From: Cerrena zonata
Lineage: Eukaryota; Basidiomycota; Agaricomycetes; Polyporales; Cerrenaceae
Assembly: GCA_038087015.1 (NCBI GenBank)
Contig: JASBNA010000086.1
Location: forward strand, 88,085 to 152,084
Reading direction: 5' to 3'
Length of the DNA: 64,000 nucleotides
In this document: piece after piece, positions 1 through 10,517 of the stretch
Position numbering within the stretch: position 1 is the first letter of the stretch
How the letters are laid out: every line of letters begins with the position of its first letter
Notes under the pieces: model-generated
Database searches by the model: none
What the model was told of the DNA's origin: nothing
What the model saw: only the letters and a program-made list of their open reading frames with translations
Translations under genes and position numbers: made by a program

Positions 1-518
1 TACCAGCCAATCAACCCGGCAGAAATCACAAGAAGTACCATAAGACTCTTGTAAAGAGTGGTCATTAATGGAGAAAGAGAATCCGATTTGGAAATTTGTG
101 ACTCCTCATCAATATTAGCACCCTCTTGTTGTTCAGATTCCTCTGGGCGTGATAACACGGTTTCTAAAACATCTTCATTCATAGGATTGGCAGGAGATAA
201 GTGAACATAATCAGGACTAGAGTCTCCGTGGCCGTAAACCAAACATTGCCAAAGTAAAACAACATCGGCCAATGTATAGTAAATTGCTAAAATAATCATG
301 GTCGGAAGAACTCCTTGTAAAATCGACCCCAATACATTAAAGACATCCCCGGCTAACCAAAGGATTACAAACATTAACGATAACCCTTCCGCCGATTTTC
401 TTCTAAAATTCTCATATATTTGAGGAGCAAACACAATAATCCAACAAGCTAATGAAATGGACCCCGTCAACTGGGACACTTGATAAGCATCGATTATTAT
501 AGGTGGAGGTGGTGCCAT
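1..518 (-). CDS. PQ-loop vacuolar amino-acid transporter, 3' end outside window
   Basis: The reading frame starts at the ATG at 518 and stays open for 172 codons to the window edge, so the C-terminal half is missing. The start MAPPPPIIIDAYQVSQLTGS is followed by a membrane helix and APQIYENFRRKSAEGLS, a clear PQ-loop motif (PQ, then the RRKSxxGLS turn), then two more helices. An acidic, Ser/Glu-rich loop (about residues 105-150) precedes a further helix at the edge. This is the layout of the Ypq1/Ypq2/Rtc2 family, vacuolar exporters of cationic amino acids. Which paralogue it is cannot be told without the second PQ loop. Confident of family, not of member. Confidence 0.85.
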   Translation of the reverse strand, partial: MAPPPPIIIDAYQVSQLTGSISLACWIIVFAPQIYENFRRKSAEGLSLMFVILWLAGDVFNVLGSILQGVLPTMIILAIYYTLADVVLLWQCLVYGHGDSSPDYVHLSPANPMNEDVLETVLSRPEESEQQEGANIDEESQISKSDSLSPLMTTLYKSLMVLLVISAGLIGW

Positions 519-861
519 TTCTATCACGTAAACTGTTTCTCCCAACCCGAAGTACGTACTAGATATCAGTAATTCAACTAATAGCAGAAACAAACTCTAG
601 TATTCTGGAAATAAACCCTGTTTCGGTGACTTTCTTCATCGCATTCCATTTTTTTTCATTCATTTTTTTTTTTTTCCCTTCATTTTTTATTTTCGTTTTT
701 GGTGAGGAATTGGGTTTCTGCGTGCGGCATCATTTGTGGAGACAATTCCGTTTTATTAGTCATAGGCTGAATTACTGCAAATTACTGTAAAGCCATAAAA
801 CAACAGCTACAGGCTTACAAGATAAAAGATGCAATCTAAGTATGTGTATTCGACAAGAAAC
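519..861. other. Intergenic: YPQ-like promoter and FAA2 3' region
   Basis: The stretch lies upstream of the PQ-loop gene and downstream of FAA2, both on the minus strand. It holds T-rich tracts around 648-690. I see no gene, RNA or named site. Confidence 0.5.
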
Positions 862-3131
862 CTACAATTTGGAGTGCTCAACCAAAGATCTTTCAAGATC
901 ATATAATCGGTTGAAGATGGATGCAAAAAACTTTGAAGCAACACCTCGTTTGATTTTGAAGGTGGGAGTGACAACGTTTCTATCTAAGGTGAGTGGGTTA
1001 AGCTCAATGTGGATATTATGGAGTTTTTCCAAGCCGTTTATGCTACTGCTGACATTTTGATTAATTTTCTTCAAAAAAATGGCTTTATTTTCGACTTTAT
1101 TGAGTTCTTGAAAGATCTCGGCCACCGACATATCAGCTCGATTGTACCCACATTCGTCGTTTAAAAACTTGATTCCCAGCTCGTGGGAAATACCAACGAT
1201 TCCAACCAACCAATGTCTGATGGAATCACCGTGGATGTATAATTGTTGTATGATTGGATTCTTCAGGAGGTAAATGTTTTCAATTTTCTCGGGTGATATG
1301 TATTCTCCTTGAGCCAATTTGAAGAAATTCTTAACTCGGTCGATGATGTATATGCGGCCGTTGTTGGGATCAATACGGGCAATATCTCCACTACTAAACC
1401 AGCCCAGGTTAGAATCTAAAACCTTGCTTGTCTCTTCATCATTCTTGAAATAGCCTGGGAATACCCCGGGTCCTCTTATTAATAGTTCTCCCTTGTGTTC
1501 ATCAGCAGTGTAACCCATTTCCTCACGGCTAACCAATTTCACCTCACATGATACCCCAGTGCTCCCACAGGATCCTGGTATGCACTCATAGGGATGACCT
1601 CTGGTGAAAGCTCCGGTGACTTCTGTGAGTCCATACAATTGACTCACACCAATACTTAAACTAGCCTTTAAGTAGATCAACGTTGCAGGGTTTATGGGTG
1701 CCGAAGCCGTCTGAGTCCAAATCAAGTTATCAAATCCCAACATTTTTTTCAAGTAAGTATAACCAGGATAGTTATCTATCAAATGGTTCTCACCTTTGGC
1801 AGCATCTCTAACCGATTGTCTTGACGTTTTATACTGAATGATTTTGTTGATCAATTGTGCATTAATTGAATCGGTTTCTTGAGCTATATACGATTTAACC
1901 ACCGATTCAAGCTTGGTAAGAAGCCTAGGCACAATTGAGAAATAATGAGGCTTGAATATCTTACAGTCTTCAATCAAATTGGAAAAAGCATCTCCCCTTT
2001 CACTATTGGCAGTGATTGTACGAGGAAACCCAAGATAGTACCCAGTGGTTAAAGCAAATGCTGAAGTTCCTCTTTCGTAAATGTGGGTTAAGGGTAAGTA
2101 TATTAAGGCTCGTCCGTCTTTGATCTGAGGAATTTCCGTGGCAAGATAGCTCATAGCACTAGCAATGTTAGCCTGAGTGATTTTGGCTCCTTTCGGATTG
2201 GACCCAGTGGTACCTGACGTAAATGAAATCGTATAAACTGTTTGGGGCAAGGGAGGCAATTCATTTTGCATATTAATCGATCCAAGAGCTCAACCTGGTA
2301 CATATCATGGACTGCAATACGTAAATCTTCACCCAAGGTAACCATTCCATTATCTTGATCGGTCAAAGGGTCCATCGAAACAATGGCAATGACATTCTGC
2401 AAGCTGGTAGCATTTGCTTGCTTGAGCTTCAATAACATCTTGATTTTGTCCTTAGAACAAATTATTATGGGGCTTTCGGTACTCTCCAATATATGTTTTG
2501 CAACATTTTCGCCTAGAGTATCGTACAACGCGGTGTTTGTAATAGAATAGGATGAGCATGCCAAGTCAGTTAATAGCCATTCCATTCTATTTGCTGAAAA
2601 AATCGATAAAACAAAAGAGATATTCTCGTCGTGAAAGTCGTATGAGCGATACTTCAGTTGATGGCTTAAAATCTTTTGGTGGCTACTCAAATTGGTATCC
2701 ATGAATGGGTTATTATTCAAAACATGTAATATACCTGAACCCAAATTTTGTTTTCTAATATTCACTTCCTTATAAGTCAAGGACTCGTAATGGCCAGCTG
2801 ATTTGCCTGTGGTGTAATCAATTGGTCTGGATCCAAAACAGGGTCTATCCTTGAATAGCTTCACTGAATTTTCAAACAATCGATGATGAGTATCCAAATC
2901 TGGATGAAGATTAGAAACCAAACTTTGTGGATGCATCTTGTTTCTGTACACTGGAGATTCATTCGGCGGGTGTGCTTCCATGTTGATTGGAACAGCATCG
3001 ACCACTCCCAACTCATCAAAAGGTAATTCATTGGGAATTAAAAGTTGGGGGTCGGGATGCATCTCTCTCGAGAATAAACTAGTTGCACCATTATTGGTTT
3101 CAATTGAAGTTCCTGCAAGCTCTTTAGACAT
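862..3131 (-). CDS. FAA2: Peroxisomal acyl-CoA synthetase, one frame break
   Basis: It activates fatty acids with ATP and CoA for peroxisomal beta-oxidation. The N-terminal part (start ATG 3131) and the C-terminal part lie in different frames and join near 2279-2293, where one base appears missing; the joined protein would be about 756 aa, close to yeast Faa2 (744). The AMP-binding motif at about residue 300 reads SFTSGTTGSNPKGA, with one residue more than the usual SGTTGxPKG. Later motifs are QLYGLTEVTG, GWFSSGDIARID and the lysine region VKNFFKLAQGEYISPEKIE. The last three residues are SKL, a perfect PTS1 signal, which separates it from the Faa1/Faa4 class. The stop is at 862-864. Confidence 0.9.
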
Positions 3132-3557
3132 AGTTCGTTAACCGGTGGTGCAACTTAGACCTTTTGCACAACTAAGCCGGATCTCTAACCATCTTATATA
3201 CCCAATGAAGGTTTGGAACAATAATTATGGAGGAGAAGAGAAGCTCCCCGCAATCACCTTATCCAACCATATGTCAACGGGTATCCATCCCACTTGATCC
3301 CAACTTCTCATATATCCGGGAGAGGAGTTATGACTTTACATCATCGAGCGATACCCGACGTTATCACTGCTTGAAGTGCAAGTCTTTAATACGGCTCTGC
3401 GAATTGAATTATGTCCGCAAAAACTCAAATACTTGATTCCCAATAAGTTTATTAAGTTATGCTATACTATTTTATATGCTAAGAATATATATATAATACA
3501 AATTCTATTTGGTATCTGAGTCCTCACCCGTGAGAATACCTTGATACCCCTGTAGTG
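3132..3557. other. Intergenic: FAA2 promoter and SGF11 3' region
   Basis: The stretch separates the FAA2 start from the SGF11 stop. A 69-codon plus-strand ORF at 3227-3436 has no recognisable domain and I do not call it a gene. The AT-rich part at 3450-3500 fits a terminator region. Nothing else is seen. Confidence 0.5.
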
Positions 3558-3833
3558 CTATCTTCTCTTTCGTTCAAGGCACTTGGTCATATGCTGAGCA
3601 AACCGACCACCAGCTATTTTCCTTCCACAATTATCACAGGTGAAGTACCTGGAGGTTTCTGAAGATTTCAATTTAGCTTTATCCTGACCATATATATCGT
3701 TTTTCAGATTGAGTTGCTCGTTGATGATCACATCCTTGGTCGCATGCTTGCCGTCTTCTCCCACTGCTTCTTGGTATGACTTGAATCTGGTTAGACTGGC
3801 TAGGACCTGCTGCTTAACCATATTATTAATCAT
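3558..3833 (-). CDS. SGF11: SAGA-associated factor 11 (deubiquitinase module)
   Basis: Sgf11 anchors the Ubp8-Sgf73-Sus1 module that removes ubiquitin from histone H2B in SAGA. The protein here is 91 aa from the ATG at 3833; codons upstream stay in frame but offer no earlier ATG. The N-terminal helix MINNMVKQQVLASLTRFKSY suits Sus1 packing. The C-terminus carries the family zinc finger FTCDNCGRKIAGGRF...H..KCL, a C-x2-C-x9-H-x3-C pattern, followed by a basic tail. Length matches yeast Sgf11 (99 aa). It is divergent from SEN54 with about 360 bp between starts. Confidence 0.9.
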   Translation of the reverse strand: MINNMVKQQVLASLTRFKSYQEAVGEDGKHATKDVIINEQLNLKNDIYGQDKAKLKSSETSRYFTCDNCGRKIAGGRFAQHMTKCLERKRR

Positions 3834-4194
3834 GTCTCCAAACAAAGATTCTGCCTTTTTTGCCGTTGTTAATATTACTTTGCTCTAGTTGGTTGCGTCT
3901 AGATCTTATCAAACCATACATACAAGAACCTGATACGTCACTGGGGTCTCGGACATTCTGTCTCTATCTACTTTTCCATAAAACCCTCTGGATGCCTCGC
4001 CTATAGACAATATTCAAGAGAACGATACTAACTGTGAGAATCTGTTAGATCTGTGCTAAAGATGGATAACTTAATCTCTTTTTCGTTGAATTTTTCAGGG
4101 CCTCTTCTGTGCTGCGACCTTCAATGAGAGAAAAAAAAAATATGAAGCTGCTCCAAGTATTGATTTGATCCCATATTCACGAACAGAATTAGGT
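3834..4194. other. Divergent promoter SGF11 / SEN54
   Basis: About 360 bp separate the two divergent starts. An A-rich tract at 4130-4140 and a short upstream ATG at about 4124 precede the SEN54 start. No named regulatory site was recognised. Confidence 0.45.
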
Positions 4195-5657
4195 ATGGAA
4201 GAGATAGAAGATGAGGCCCGGATAGTCCATTCTGGTGACTCGAAGGTGAATGCGGTTTCTGCAACAGCGGGGCCAGAGCAGGAGGAAGAAGAAGAAAACA
4301 TCCAGGATTGGAAAGCCTTTAATAAACAGGTTGCTAGATCTTCACTGGCACCTAGTTCTGAAGCCATACCCGCAAGGGGTGAGAAGGACTTCGAGCCTGA
4401 CGGGACTACTGTTCAGAATTCTTTGCTTGACGAATCAAGAAATGAAATGTATGCTGCGTTGCTGGGGTTGAGAGGCCATCCTTTGAAATCAACTGTTACA
4501 GCCGTGTGGATTCCTAGCGAAGGTAAAGCCCTTATTCTTCATGCTAAGGGTAATTTTTTCAAAGACATCGGGAAACCGGTTCATATCCCACTAATAAAGA
4601 AGGCACAGGGGGTGTGGCTAAGTCCAGTTGAGACGGTGTATCTAGTCGAAAGAGGGTCGGTGATTTGCTACTTGAGCAACGATGAATTCGAGAACTACTT
4701 GAAAATAGGTGGTGACGAGGGGTTTGACTATAGAAATCGGTTGCGTCAACTCACCCTAAGTCATGTTTACTCACTTGCATTCTGTGTGGATGGTGATTTA
4801 ATAGATAAGTATCAAGTATATTCGTATTTGAAAAGATCGGGTTATATCGTCCAAGATTTCAGACTAATTACCCCGGAACAAAGCCAGTCATTAGCTTTAT
4901 TGCATAATAAGAAACGGGACTTATCTTCTCTTGGACAGCATCTTATCAGAAGGTTATGTGGTTTTTTTTCGTTCCCAATTTTCAATAAGTTAGTTTCTGC
5001 AGCATATTCTATTTGTCGTCATTTTCAACCTAGTCATTTTTTCAGCTATACTTCACTTTTCAAATCATTGCAGTTCATTCCGTCATACTCTACTTATGAT
5101 ACATTAAAGCCAGAACTCTATCCCAACCTTACTACGGACCATAAATTAGCATACAATGTTTGGAAACCAATGCAAGGTTTTTCTAAGAAAAACCCACCTC
5201 CACCGGACTTTCAAGTTTGTATAATAAACACCGGTCAGAATCATTCATTCCCCACGCTTCAAGATATCCAATGTCTCTTCAACCAAATCAATCACACATT
5301 CCCATCCCAAAATAATGACGAAGGGAAAAAATCAAAAGAAGATAAACCAAAAAAGACTAGCTCTTCTCAACCAACAAAAAGAGAAATTAAGCAACAACGC
5401 CAAAAGGAAAGAGCTGCAAAATTGGACCCAAAGATCCAGAAAAAAATGAATATTTGAAACAACGTGATCACCACTTAAAAAATGGCCTGAACGGCCGTAC
5501 ATTAATGTTGGCCGTGATAGATAACGGAGTAATAAGTTTTAACAAATTGAGTGAAGCCGACTTCACCTTGAATAATGATCTGACGGTTTCAAACCTCAAT
5601 GACTTGGCCCCTGAAAGATATGGATTGCATGGTACAATGTATCTTGAAAAAATATAA
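4195..5657 (+). CDS. SEN54: tRNA-splicing endonuclease subunit Sen54, one frame break
   Basis: Sen54 is a structural subunit of the heterotetrameric endonuclease that cuts introns from pre-tRNAs. The start is the ATG at 4195. The N-terminal region carries RGHPLKSTVTAVWIP and VYLVERGSVICYLSNDEF, typical of Sen54, and a Lys-rich stretch follows at about residues 375-415. The frame ends at 5457 after KKMNI, but the next frame continues as NEYLKQRDHHLKNGLNG and AVIDNGVISF, the normal Sen54 tail, ending at 5657. The switch falls in a run of seven A (5440-5446); eight A would give one protein of about 487 aa (yeast 467). Convergent with the next gene, 48 bp apart. Confidence 0.85.
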
Positions 5658-5705
5658 AATTATTTATTTAGTGTATATATATATATAATCATCAATCGTC
5701 ATCTC

Positions 5706-7178
5706 TCATGAATTTTTGATTGGTAAATCATTTATTATCTTAATAAAATTCTCGTCTTTGTCTTTCTTATTTGATCGTTTAATTTCATTCGTTTGATTAT
5801 GAACTTCGATATCACCCACTATATTTTTGAATAGGTTACTTTTGAAATTTATATTCTCTTTTCTCTTTAAACCTTTGGTTTCTATACTATGCCAAAGCGC
5901 TTTATGTTTTTGCAACCTAACTTGCTCAATACAATTGCGAAAGTGTTTTAGAGCCAAGTGTAATTCATTATTCAAATACTCTTCGTCAAATCGTTTTATA
6001 TAGTCATTGATAAAGGAAGAGGCCCATTGATCGACTTCTTTAGGTTTGTTACGGTAAAGGACACCAAAATATCTATCAAAGTATCCCGTCAACTCGGAAA
6101 TTATAACTTGATCATCATTTAAATCACCTTCAAATTCAGCAAGTGCACCTTTATAATCGTTAGAGTAAATCAAACGGTCAGGCAATCGACTCTTGGATGC
6201 TATTATACACTTTACAGTGTCAACCATTATTTCTTCAGAGTCTTCTATAAAGCCCTTGATCTTTTTATGTTCTTCTGGTTCACTTATAAGTTGCATTTTT
6301 TTCTTGATCATCACTTTAAATATTATTGAGCCTTCTAATTGACTCGAATAGATCAAACTTTTCAACATGCCAGCATTTAACGTTTTGCTTTTGATAATTT
6401 TAATCCATCTTTTTAAAACACCCGTATCACTCAGTATGAAGGGTAACAAATTTAGTTGGTAAGAAGGAGAAGTTGGAAATTGGAAGTTTAGTATTAAAGA
6501 ATTGATTACCTCATTGTCATAGACTAAAGGTATTTTCAATGGAGGCAACTTATAGTCAAACTTATTTGAATAATTAGAAAATTTATGATTTATCAATGGC
6601 AATCGTCTAAGATCCTTCTTGACCTTTCTATAACAAAGACTATCATGTTCTATGAAATACTTAGTCAAGGTTTGAAATAAGTTTAGTCTTCCATTCAAAC
6701 TAAGCTCTGGGTTGCTCAAAAATGACCCATTTTCCAATCTTACTCTCTCCGTAAATCTTTCTCTATATTTCTGCCAATAAGAATTATATAATGTAAAAGT
6801 GTTCCTAGAATCATTCTGCCAAAATTGTGGATTCCTTGCCACTATCTCTTTATCATTCAAATATTTCACAACATTCCATTTCAAAATATCTGTACCTAGA
6901 TTTGTTGAGAACTTATTCGAGTATCTCAAAGATTCATTAAGTTCAGAATCTTCGAATGGTAGGTAATAGTAATTATCTCTATCTTGATCGTCAGTTTTAT
7001 AAGTTTCAACATCTTCTAATATCCCCAAAATTCTATGCATATGTCCAATTGAAGTTGAATTGAATGATTGAAAGGATTTTGTTAAATCTACTTGTTCGTC
7101 ATCTTTACTGGAGTAACATCTCTTCACGTTGTATGGAATCACTTGTCGTGCCCTTCCTTTAGTGCACGTCCTTAACAT
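5706..7178 (-). CDS. Uncharacterised, probably mitochondrial protein (490 aa)
   Basis: I do not recognise the family. The N-terminus MLRTCTKGRARQVIPYNVKR is rich in Arg/Lys with no acidic residue for the first 23 residues and is followed by CYSSKDD, which fits a cleavable mitochondrial targeting sequence. The rest is soluble, with no membrane helix, many Tyr/Asn/Lys residues and a very basic C-terminus from about residue 410. Conserved-looking stretches include FILSDTGVLKRWIKIIKS near residue 247. Fungal mitochondrial expression factors often look like this, but that is inference only. The start is the ATG at 7178; the frame is intact. Confidence 0.6.
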   Translation of the reverse strand: MLRTCTKGRARQVIPYNVKRCYSSKDDEQVDLTKSFQSFNSTSIGHMHRILGILEDVETYKTDDQDRDNYYYLPFEDSELNESLRYSNKFSTNLGTDILKWNVVKYLNDKEIVARNPQFWQNDSRNTFTLYNSYWQKYRERFTERVRLENGSFLSNPELSLNGRLNLFQTLTKYFIEHDSLCYRKVKKDLRRLPLINHKFSNYSNKFDYKLPPLKIPLVYDNEVINSLILNFQFPTSPSYQLNLLPFILSDTGVLKRWIKIIKSKTLNAGMLKSLIYSSQLEGSIIFKVMIKKKMQLISEPEEHKKIKGFIEDSEEIMVDTVKCIIASKSRLPDRLIYSNDYKGALAEFEGDLNDDQVIISELTGYFDRYFGVLYRNKPKEVDQWASSFINDYIKRFDEEYLNNELHLALKHFRNCIEQVRLQKHKALWHSIETKGLKRKENINFKSNLFKNIVGDIEVHNQTNEIKRSNKKDKDENFIKIINDLPIKNS

Positions 7179-7480
7179 TGGTAGAGGCTTTCAACAAGTA
7201 GTTAATATTAGTGGAGAATTGATTTAAAAAAAAGCGTGAGAATTCTACTTTTGACTTGCAAAACTAATTTTTCAATCGATATATTTTTGTAAGTTGGTAT
7301 TATACATAGGTTTAAAGTATATACATGACTATAACTTAGGAACTAATGTTCTTCGATAACAGAAAGTCTTTTCGTGTGCTGGAGTGTGGTCATTTGCTGC
7401 CCTCGTAAAGATGTAGACTACGATCTGTCAATGGGTTTGAGTCATTCATACTAGGTAGACTATTTAGGATCCGTAGAGCA
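7179..7480. other. Intergenic between the mitochondrial-type gene and UPF3
   Basis: It is the promoter of the 5706-7178 gene and the 3' region of UPF3. The sequence is AT-rich with no recognised element. Confidence 0.4.
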
Positions 7481-8701
7481 TCAGTTTTTTTCTTCTTCTC
7501 TTTTCATAATCTTTGGTTTTCTCGGAGTGTTTTCATCGATTGGCTTCTTGGGGTCCGGTGATGAATTTGGCTTCTTTTTCCTCAAAGGAGGTTTTGCGGA
7601 GTTTGAAGAGTTTGGTCTTGACGGTTCACGAGAAGATGCAGATGATGAACTAGCTGATTTTTCATTGTTAGATCTATTCCTTGGTTTGCGGTCATTACTT
7701 TTCCTGTCACTGGATTTTTCGTTTGGTCTTGAGCTTTCTTTTGGTTTATCGCCTGGTTTTTCAGTTGGTATTGGACTTTCCCTTGATTTTGACTTTTCTT
7801 TTGATCTATTTTTTGAATTGTCTTTCTGTTTATCTTTTGGCTTATCCTTTGGTCTTTCTTTCGACTTCTCGCTTGATTTAGGTCTGTCCTTCAACTTCTC
7901 CTTAGACTTGGGCTTATCTTTTAGATCATCTTTTGTGTCTCTTGGTTTATCTTTAGTCGAGTCTCTTTGCTTCTCTTTTTTTGAACCTCTAGGTTTCTCC
8001 TTTGCTAAATTCTTGAGTTTCTCTTTGAAGATTTGATCCCTGTCACTTTCCTTTTCTGTTCCTCTTGGATTGGATAATTTATCTTTCTTATCTTTCTCTA
8101 TTCTTTTTTTCTTTTCTTCGTCTCTCTTCTGTTTTCTTTTCTTCTTCTTTTCTTTCTTTTTCAAGTCATAGATAACATTTAGTAAATCGAATTGTTTATT
8201 TTCCTTCTTCAATTCCAAAAACTGTTGGAAATAAACATTATTATCCAAATTAATTGTACTGGTTAGAGGTCTCAGTCTAATATTGAGCGGTTCCAACTTA
8301 TTGAACAACGCTTTCTCTATAGTAGGTATCAATGAATCATTAGTTTCTGTTTCTTTGAATGACTTACCTTTCAATTCTCTTGTAACTGAATCAGCCCAGG
8401 ATTGATTAGAAACACCCAAATAGGCTCTGGAAAAATTAGGGGGTTCGTAGGGAGAAATTGGATACGACCCTTTCACATAGTATTTATGGAATATCTGATT
8501 GGATGTAGTTGGGGATAAGTGATTTGAAAGTTCATTATAAAAATCTTCTTCCAGCAAATTTGGAGGTAATAGACGGACTACTAATTTGACATATCGGCCA
8601 AAAGATCCCGGAGACGCTGATGATCCCGACGAATTAGGTGGAGTCGAGACCGCAGGTCTTGACCTTGATGGCGGACGTCTCGCTGGAGCCACTGAAGCCA
8701 T
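7481..8701 (-). CDS. UPF3: Nonsense-mediated decay factor Upf3
   Basis: Upf3 binds Upf2 and promotes decay of mRNAs with premature stop codons, shuttling between nucleus and cytoplasm. The Smg4/UPF3 domain (about residues 35-185) begins YVKLVVRLLPPNLLEEDF, with YYVKGSYPISPYEPPNFSRA and the closing QQFLELKKENKQFD seen further on. From about residue 190 the protein is a long Lys/Asp/Ser/Pro repeat region (KPKDKPKDKQKD type) that could hold nuclear localisation and export signals. Length 406 aa, against 387 in yeast. The start is the ATG at 8701. It is divergent from THP1 with 166 bp between starts. Confidence 0.85.
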   Translation of the reverse strand: MASVAPARRPPSRSRPAVSTPPNSSGSSASPGSFGRYVKLVVRLLPPNLLEEDFYNELSNHLSPTTSNQIFHKYYVKGSYPISPYEPPNFSRAYLGVSNQSWADSVTRELKGKSFKETETNDSLIPTIEKALFNKLEPLNIRLRPLTSTINLDNNVYFQQFLELKKENKQFDLLNVIYDLKKKEKKKKRKQKRDEEKKKRIEKDKKDKLSNPRGTEKESDRDQIFKEKLKNLAKEKPRGSKKEKQRDSTKDKPRDTKDDLKDKPKSKEKLKDRPKSSEKSKERPKDKPKDKQKDNSKNRSKEKSKSRESPIPTEKPGDKPKESSRPNEKSSDRKSNDRKPRNRSNNEKSASSSSASSREPSRPNSSNSAKPPLRKKKPNSSPDPKKPIDENTPRKPKIMKREEEKN

Positions 8702-8867
8702 GGTTGTTTGTAAAAGACTGACTTATCAAGCAAGGAATAATGCTAACTAACTGAAAAACAAAAAATTGCACTGAAGAAAACAAAAAAAAAAAAATTTTGA
8801 AAAATAAAAAAAAATCTATGGAACTTGAAAAGAGGTTCTGTTTTACCATCTATCAAAGATCAAGACT

Positions 8868-10218
8868 ATGAATGAAGCTGAAAGCCTACTCGGCCATTTG
8901 GAGAATGTGTTGAAGAACAACCAGTACAAGCAATTAAGTGGAATACTTAATGTGAATCCACAATATAATCCATATATAGTCAAACTCTATAATTCGGCGA
9001 CTATTCCGAAAAAACATCTTGATTCGATGGTGGAGATGCATAAATACTTCGGAGGAGACTGGGGTGCTTTAACGAGGTTGTGATATCGTTTATCCAATTG
9101 AGTCAGGAGATGAATCCTTGGTCCGCCGTGGAATCGTTTGATTTATATACAAAGTACTTGAATGATTTGGCGGTAGCCTTTAGTAATAGTAAACGAGGAG
9201 GAATAATTGTTGACTTATTGAAGAGTTCAGTCGAAGAAATACTCCCACTTGCAACCAAGTTGGATATCCAGTTGTACTATAAAGAAGATTGTCGACAACC
9301 CCGATTAACTTATATTGCGACCATTTTATTAAAAGTGTTCAATAACATTCGAAGTCAAGCAGGCGAAGAAGACCAACAACTGAAATTGAAGAAAACGATC
9401 TTGTTATTCATGGGGAACAAACTATGCCAGGTATATTTCAAGATTGGTAATCCATTGCTCTGTCGAAATGTGTTTAGTAATATGAATAACGCTAATTTAC
9501 AATTTAGTTATTTCCCACCTGATCAACAAGTCACCTACAGATACTATTTAGGGAGGTTTTATTTCATTAAAAACCAGTTCATCGATAGCTATCAGCATTT
9601 CGAATGGTGTTTGAATAAAATGGTTCATATGCAAAATCACAAAAATATAACTCAACTATTAAAGTACTGGATCCCGGCGGGAATAATGTTAGGTAAATTC
9701 ATGAACTTAACCCAAATCAATCTGGTTTTCTATAATGGACAAGGACCCGCCTTCTATCAGTGTACCAAAAGATCAGCGACTCTATCAAACAAGGTAACTT
9801 CCAGCTTTTCTACAGTTTACTTGATGAAAATTATTCTTTTCTAAAACAAAATCAGCTTCTTGTTGCCTTAAGCTCTAAATGCAACTTATTAATCTTGCGG
9901 AACCTCATCAAAAAAGTTTGGATAATCACCGGCCGCCAGCCCAAACTAAACTTCGACGACATCAAGCTTGCATTACAACTCCTGATTGCAAACTCCAATA
10001 AAGTCTTAATGTACCTTGATCAAGACCAGACCATCGAAAACATCTTTGTCAGTCTCATTGATCAGAACTTGGTCAAGGGCAAGCTTTTCCCGCGTCTCCG
10101 CGTGGTGCTGTTGAGTAAGATCAACGTCTTCCCAACCGTCAGTGAAATCAACTTTGTCAAGTTTGGCCACGGTCAAGAAGGACGCCTAAGCAGTGGTGAT
10201 AAGTGGATGGCGGCCTAG
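8868..10218 (+). CDS. THP1: TREX-2 mRNA-export subunit Thp1, two frame breaks
   Basis: Thp1 pairs with Sac3 and Sem1 in TREX-2, which links transcription to mRNA export at nuclear pores. The three pieces lie in different frames and join near 9075-9083 and 9735-9755, each join needing one extra base; the joined protein would be about 450 aa (yeast 455). Family landmarks are NPWSAVESFDLY, YRYYLGRFYFIKNQFIDSY, YWIPAGIMLGK, LLVALSSKCNLLILRNLIKK, and a winged-helix end ENIFVSLIDQNLVKG with KLFPRLRVVLLSK, together a PCI domain. The related Csn12 was considered, but these motifs agree better with Thp1. No splice sites explain the breaks. Confidence 0.75.
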
Positions 10219-10517
10219 GTCGCGTGCTTAGGTAACTGTCAGTTGCTTAGGTAAGCATATGGCAGTCCATTGCTTATGTAATTCTGCGACGTGCTTACGT
10301 AACGACGCGACCTGTCTGAGTTTGAGCGCAAAAGAAACGGAGGGGAAGCTTCGTGATGGTTCCATACTTCCGGAAAATCATAAGAGGCATTTTGTTTGAC
10401 TGTGGATTCGCAATCACTCATCAAAAGAAACGACCGCAAAATATACGTGGATGCTATATAAAGGGAAGCTTTGAACTTTATACTGGGGATTGTCAAATTT
10501 GACTAGGAAATACAGAA
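10219..10517 (+). promoter_or_regulatory. F-box gene promoter with GCTTANGTAA array
   Basis: This 300-bp stretch separates THP1 from the F-box gene. It begins with four copies of GCTTANGTAA in the same orientation at 10226-10235, 10245-10254, 10272-10281 and 10293-10302 (N = G, G, T, C). The last contains TTACGTAA, a bZIP-type palindrome. A TATA box, TATATAAA, lies at 10455-10462, 55 bp before the ATG. The binding factor is unknown; bZIP is an inference from the core. Confidence 0.5.

Noticed and set aside
3227..3436. 69-codon plus-strand ORF between FAA2 and SGF11
   Set aside because: No domain or family match, and it lies in the FAA2 upstream region. A small gene cannot be excluded but is not supported.
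7527..8036. 169-codon ORF opposite UPF3
   Set aside because: It is the complement of the Lys-rich low-complexity part of UPF3, giving a Leu/Phe/Ser-only product.
9070..9090. Intron to explain the THP1 frame change
   Set aside because: No GTATGT donor, branch site or acceptor spans the break; the protein continues without loss.
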